In this document: positions 59,867-64,000 of the stretch, piece by piece
Position numbering within the stretch: position 1 is the first letter of the stretch
How the letters are laid out: every line of letters starts with the position of its first letter
Source of the DNA: Aquabacterium sp.
Lineage (GTDB): Bacteria > Pseudomonadota > Gammaproteobacteria > Burkholderiales > Burkholderiaceae_C
NCBI RefSeq assembly: GCF_016195855.1
Contig: NZ_JACPYU010000012.1
Coordinates: forward strand, 1 to 64,000
Direction of reading: 5' to 3'
DNA: 64,000 nt
The notes under the pieces: model-generated
Told to the model about the DNA's origin: nothing
What the model saw: only the letters and a program-made list of their open reading frames with translations
Database searches by the model: none
Translations under genes and position numbers: made by a program

Positions 59867-61549
59867 TCAAAGCCCAGCTTTTTCGAGGCTGCGCAGAAAG
59901 TCTTCTGGCTTCTGGAAGCCCACCACCTGGGCGGCCGTGCGCTCCTGCCCCTGCGCATCAAAGAAGATCAGGCCGGGCGGGCCGAACAACTTGAAGCGCT
60001 GCAACAAGGCGCGGTCGTCGGCCGTGTTGACGGTGACGTCAGCCTGCAGCAGCACCGCGCCCTTCAGGCGTGCCTGCACCTGCGGGTCAGAGAAGGTGGC
60101 GTGCTCCATCTCCAGGCAGGAGGTGCACCAGTCGGCGTAGAAGTCCAGCATCACGGGCTTGCCCTGCGCCTTGGCCTGCGCCAGTGCGGCATCCAGCTCG
60201 GCCACGTTGCGCACGCGCTCGAAAGGCAGCACGCTGTGGTGCGCCGACACGGCCGGCGCCTGCCCCACCAGGGACTGCAGATACGGCCAGGCCGGGCGGG
60301 CCACCCACACGGCCATGCCCAGCATCAGCACGCCGAACAAGGCCTTGACGGCCTTCATCCAGGGCCCCGTGCGTGGCAGCAGGCTGCCGGCCGACAGGCC
60401 CACCAGCAACAAGGGCAGGCTCATGCCCCAGGCCATGGCGTAAAGCGCGGTGCCGCCCAGCACCACGTTGTGCGTCTGGCTGATGTAGAGCAGCGCACCG
60501 GCCAGCGGCGCCGACACGCAGGGGCTGACCACCAGGGCCGACACCACCCCCATGGCGAACACGCTGATGAACTTGCCACCGGGCAGCTGGCTGGAGCCGG
60601 CACCCAGCCAGCTTTGCACGGCGGGCGGCAGTTGCAGCTCATACAAGCCGAACATGGACAGGGCCAGCAACACCATCAGCGCGGCGAACACCAGCACCAC
60701 CCAGGGGTGCTGCAGGTAGGCAGCCAGGCCTTGCCCGAGCAAACCGGCGGCCACACCCAACGCCGTGTAGACCAGGGCCATGCCCTGCGAGTAGCTCAGC
60801 GCCAGGGCAAAGCCCCGCCCGCGGCTGACATGCCCCTTCTGCCCCACGATGATGGACGACAGGATGGGCACCATGGGCAGCACGCAGGGCGTCAGCGACA
60901 GCAGGATGCCGGCCAGCAGGAACACCGGCACCACCGTCCACCATTGGCCCGAAGCCAGGGCCCGGCCGATCCCCCCGTCATCCGCGCCACCGTCCGCAGC
61001 AGCACCCTGCAGGGTCTTGTCTGCCGCGTTGACGGAGGCCGTTGCCACGGCACCAGAAGCCGAGTTCACGGACAGGATCTGACCGCGCTCATCGAGCTTG
61101 AGCAGCAGCTGCTTTTTCTGCGGCGGGTAGCACAAACCGGCATCGGCACAGCCCTGGTAGACGATGGTCAGCGCGTGCTCGCCACGCAAGGTGTCGGGCA
61201 CCGTGACCGTGCCGGAGACATCACCGTGGTAGACCTCCAGCACCTTGTCGAAGGTGGGGTCGTGCTTGGCTTGGCCGGGAGGCAGGTCCCACTTCAGCAA
61301 AAGAGGTGGCGCGCCAGAACCCGCATCAACACGGGCCTCCAGCCGTTCGCGGTACAGGTACACGGCACGCGCCAGGGTGAAGTCCACCTGCAGGGCATGC
61401 GGGCCGACCTGGCTGACGCTGGCCTGAAACGCCTTCTCGGGCGGCAAGAAGGTTTGAGCCTGAGCCCCACCCACGCAGAGCACCAGGAACGCGCTCAGGA
61501 TCACCCACACCACGCGCCAAGGCGCGACAATCCACTTGATGTCATTCAT
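59867..61549 (-). CDS. dsbD: Thiol:disulfide interchange protein DsbD
   Basis: Carries reducing power from cytoplasmic thioredoxin to the periplasm for disulfide isomerase and cytochrome c maturation. 560 residues from the ATG at 61549. Signal peptide to about 31; alpha domain with the GLCYPP Cys region; eight-helix membrane domain with redox Cys in [11 protein letters not shown] and [10 protein letters not shown]-terminal thioredoxin domain with WCTSC. Upstream in-frame codons reach back into cysK on the opposite strand and are not used. Divergent from cysK. Confidence 0.96.
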   Translation of the reverse strand: MNDIKWIVAPWRVVWVILSAFLVLCVGGAQAQTFLPPEKAFQASVSQVGPHALQVDFTLARAVYLYRERLEARVDAGSGAPPLLLKWDLPPGQAKHDPTFDKVLEVYHGDVSGTVTVPDTLRGEHALTIVYQGCADAGLCYPPQKKQLLLKLDERGQILSVNSASGAVATASVNAADKTLQGAAADGGADDGGIGRALASGQWWTVVPVFLLAGILLSLTPCVLPMVPILSSIIVGQKGHVSRGRGFALALSYSQGMALVYTALGVAAGLLGQGLAAYLQHPWVVLVFAALMVLLALSMFGLYELQLPPAVQSWLGAGSSQLPGGKFISVFAMGVVSALVVSPCVSAPLAGALLYISQTHNVVLGGTALYAMAWGMSLPLLLVGLSAGSLLPRTGPWMKAVKALFGVLMLGMAVWVARPAWPYLQSLVGQAPAVSAHHSVLPFERVRNVAELDAALAQAKAQGKPVMLDFYADWCTSCLEMEHATFSDPQVQARLKGAVLLQADVTVNTADDRALLQRFKLFGPPGLIFFDAQGQERTAAQVVGFQKPEDFLRSLEKAGL

Positions 61550-61654
61550 GGCCGACATTCTGCCCGGGCTGGGCTTATCCTGTCTGGCCAGCGTCCTTTT
61601 GCGCCCCTGACGCAACCAAGCGCACCACAACGCACTGAAATCCTGGAGTTCAAG

Positions 61655-62572
<918 letters not shown>

Positions 62573-62607
62573 TGCCCTGAAGCCCCCCTCCCCGCCGCAC
62601 ACTGTCC

Positions 62608-63450
62608 ATGCCAAGCAGACGCCACCACTTTCTCGACGACGCTTCATCCCCCTGGCCCATGCTCATCGCCTTGATCGCGAGCGTGCCTGCCTTTTACGAC
62701 TCGATGATGCCGACACCAGCGACGTGGGCAACCTGGATGTATGTGGTCAGCGGGGTGGTGATCCTGGTTTCGGCATGGCGCGTCCAGAAGCTGGGGCAAA
62801 GCCGCCATGGCCCGGAGCATGGCGCCAAGACCCGGGCCTGGGGGCATCACCCGCTGGAGATCAAGCTGGACTGGTTTCTGGGGGTGGCGCTGTTGCTCAA
62901 CGCGGTGCTGCCGCAGAGCAACGAGTCCGAGCCGGCGCTGATCTGGCGCCTGGTCGTGGCCGTGCTGATGCTCTACCGCCTGCTCAAGATCAGCCTGCCC
63001 TTGTTCACCGAAACCGGGCTGGCGCGCCTGCTGGCCATGGGCGGCACCGTGCTGGCCTTGTGCGGCATCGGCTTTTACTGGCTGGACCCTGAGGTCAACT
63101 CCCTGCACGATGGCCTCTGGCTGGCGTTCTCGACCGCGGCCACGGTGGGTTATGGCGATGTGGTGCCCAGCAGCACAGCCTCGCGCATTTTCTCGGTGTT
63201 CGTGGTGCTGCTCGGTTATGGCCTGCTGTCACTGGTCACGGCCAGCATCGCCGCCATGTTCGTGGGCACCCAGGAGCGCAAGGTCGAACACGACATCCTG
63301 CGCGACATGCACCAGCAACTGCAGTCCGTGCGCCAGGAGATCGTGGCCTTGCGCCAGGCCGTGGAAGACATGAAGGCCGAGCAGCAAGGCATGCCGCCTG
63401 AAGAAACCCCGCCCAAGGCCCAGCGCGCCACGCACACCGAGCAGCCCTGA
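62608..63450 (+). CDS. Potassium-channel family membrane protein
   Basis: 280 residues. About six helices: four hydrophobic spans in the first 135 residues, including a basic helix (LMLYRLLKISLPLF) that might act like an S4, then a pore loop with the selectivity filter TVGYGD (STAATVGYGDVVPSS) flanked by helices. A cytoplasmic coiled-coil tail (about 220-265) of heptad-like Gln/Glu/Val residues should multimerise. Probably a K+ channel; gating is unknown. It follows cysK by 35 bp and may be co-transcribed. Confidence 0.9.
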   Translation: MPSRRHHFLDDASSPWPMLIALIASVPAFYDSMMPTPATWATWMYVVSGVVILVSAWRVQKLGQSRHGPEHGAKTRAWGHHPLEIKLDWFLGVALLLNAVLPQSNESEPALIWRLVVAVLMLYRLLKISLPLFTETGLARLLAMGGTVLALCGIGFYWLDPEVNSLHDGLWLAFSTAATVGYGDVVPSSTASRIFSVFVVLLGYGLLSLVTASIAAMFVGTQERKVEHDILRDMHQQLQSVRQEIVALRQAVEDMKAEQQGMPPEETPPKAQRATHTEQP

Positions 63451-63589
63451 CGGGGCATGCGCCCTGTCGTCAGCCCGCCGTCGGGGTTTGACCCGTCAGA
63501 CGCTTGGGGTGTGATGCGTCGTCCGGCAGAATCGGTGCACACAGATCGGCACGCAGCGTACCTGCACCGATCGCACCGGACGCCGCCCC

Positions 63590-64000
63590 ATGCCCGACCT
63601 GCCCGCCAAGAAAAAACGTGCCGCCACCGTCACCCGTCGCTACGGTGGGGTGGACGCGGCCGAGCGCCGACGCGAGCGGCAGCGTCGGCTCATGGCGGCG
63701 GGGCTGGCGGTCTTTGGCACACGCGGCTACCACCTGTCCACCGTGCGGGACATCTGCGCGCAGGCCGGCCTGACCGAGCGCTATTTCTACGAGTCCTTCA
63801 AAGCCCTGGGCGAGCTGTTCGATGCCGTCTACGCCGAGTTGCGCAGCCAGCTGCAGCAAAGGGTGATGCAGTCCGTCATCGTGCAGGGTGCACGTCACCT
63901 CGACCCAATGGCCATGGGCGAAGGCTCGTTGCGCGCCTGGTATGCCTTCCTGCATGAAGACCCGCGGCGCGCCCGCGTCATGCTGATCGATGCGGTGAGC
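63590..64000 (+). CDS. TetR-family regulator (3' end beyond window)
   Basis: Open from the ATG at 63590 to the window edge, 137 residues visible. A basic N-terminus (RYGGVDAAERRRERQRRLM) leads into a TetR-type HTH: GLAVFGTRGYHLSTVRDICA, then AGLTERYFYESFKALGELFD. The visible part of the ligand domain starts after about 75. No neighbour on the left seems related; its target may lie to the right. Function unknown. Confidence 0.88.
   Translation, partial: MPDLPAKKKRAATVTRRYGGVDAAERRRERQRRLMAAGLAVFGTRGYHLSTVRDICAQAGLTERYFYESFKALGELFDAVYAELRSQLQQRVMQSVIVQGARHLDPMAMGEGSLRAWYAFLHEDPRRARVMLIDAVS

Noticed and set aside
59750..61654. Long N-terminal part of a 940-codon frame ending in cysK
   Set aside because: Only the last 305 codons from 61655 are cysK. 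The earlier part lies antisense to rnpB and dsbD and is not coding.

Overview
The window is GC-rich, gene-dense DNA of a betaproteobacterium, most likely order Burkholderiales (Comamonadaceae or Leptothrix/Aquabacterium-like). The evidence is the block fur | bamE-dapB-exbB-exbD, the order hpf-ptsN-hprK, dusB-fis-purH, argB-HAD-slmA, three proteins with PEP-CTERM sorting tails, and strong G/C third-position preference. No insertion sequence, prophage, CRISPR array, rRNA or tRNA was found; the region reads as chromosome with a few accessory insertions.

Layout. 1-8.5 kb: a chemotaxis locus on the minus strand (transducer, cheY, STAS protein, cheA, PAS transducer cut by the window edge) with a divergent transducer on plus. 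8.6-12 kb: ssb and two translationally coupled diguanylate cyclases. 12-15.6 kb: a Mpo1-like protein, a frameshifted MTA/SAH nucleosidase gene, and a two-component pair whose regulator carries a BetR-type helix-turn-helix ahead of its receiver and contains a perfect 32-bp palindrome. 15.7-27 kb: purT, a Crp-type regulator, a solitary HigA, amn, exbBD, dapB, bamE, fur, hprK, ptsN, hpf and an MFS exporter. 27-32.4 kb: a PglL-type O-glycan ligase, moaC, a BepA-like protease, and terC behind a yybP-ykoY (Mn2+) riboswitch.

32.3-37.0 kb is the most interesting part: a five-gene minus-strand operon (di-haem c peroxidase-like lipoprotein, porin, flavinylated FMN-binding protein, ApbE, small b-haem membrane protein) with a 15/19 Fur box over its -10. 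I infer an iron-responsive envelope electron-transfer system, possibly for ferric reduction.

37-48 kb: an OYE-family reductase, a SWIB protein with a histone-like tail, a crotonase, mutT with a DUF815 ATPase, a 5'-nucleotidase coupled to a His-rich protease-like protein, a PEP-CTERM protein, slmA, a HAD phosphatase and argB. 48-53 kb: a second PEP-CTERM protein, a CusF-like protein, a YqaA-type protein, a PEP-CTERM phytase-like protein and ompW, with notable operator-like repeats upstream of ompW. 53-64 kb: dusB-fis-purH, then a MarR/hydrolase pair before ruvC, an alpha-carbonic anhydrase with a long charged extension, RNase P RNA, dsbD, cysK, a potassium channel and a TetR-type regulator cut by the window edge.
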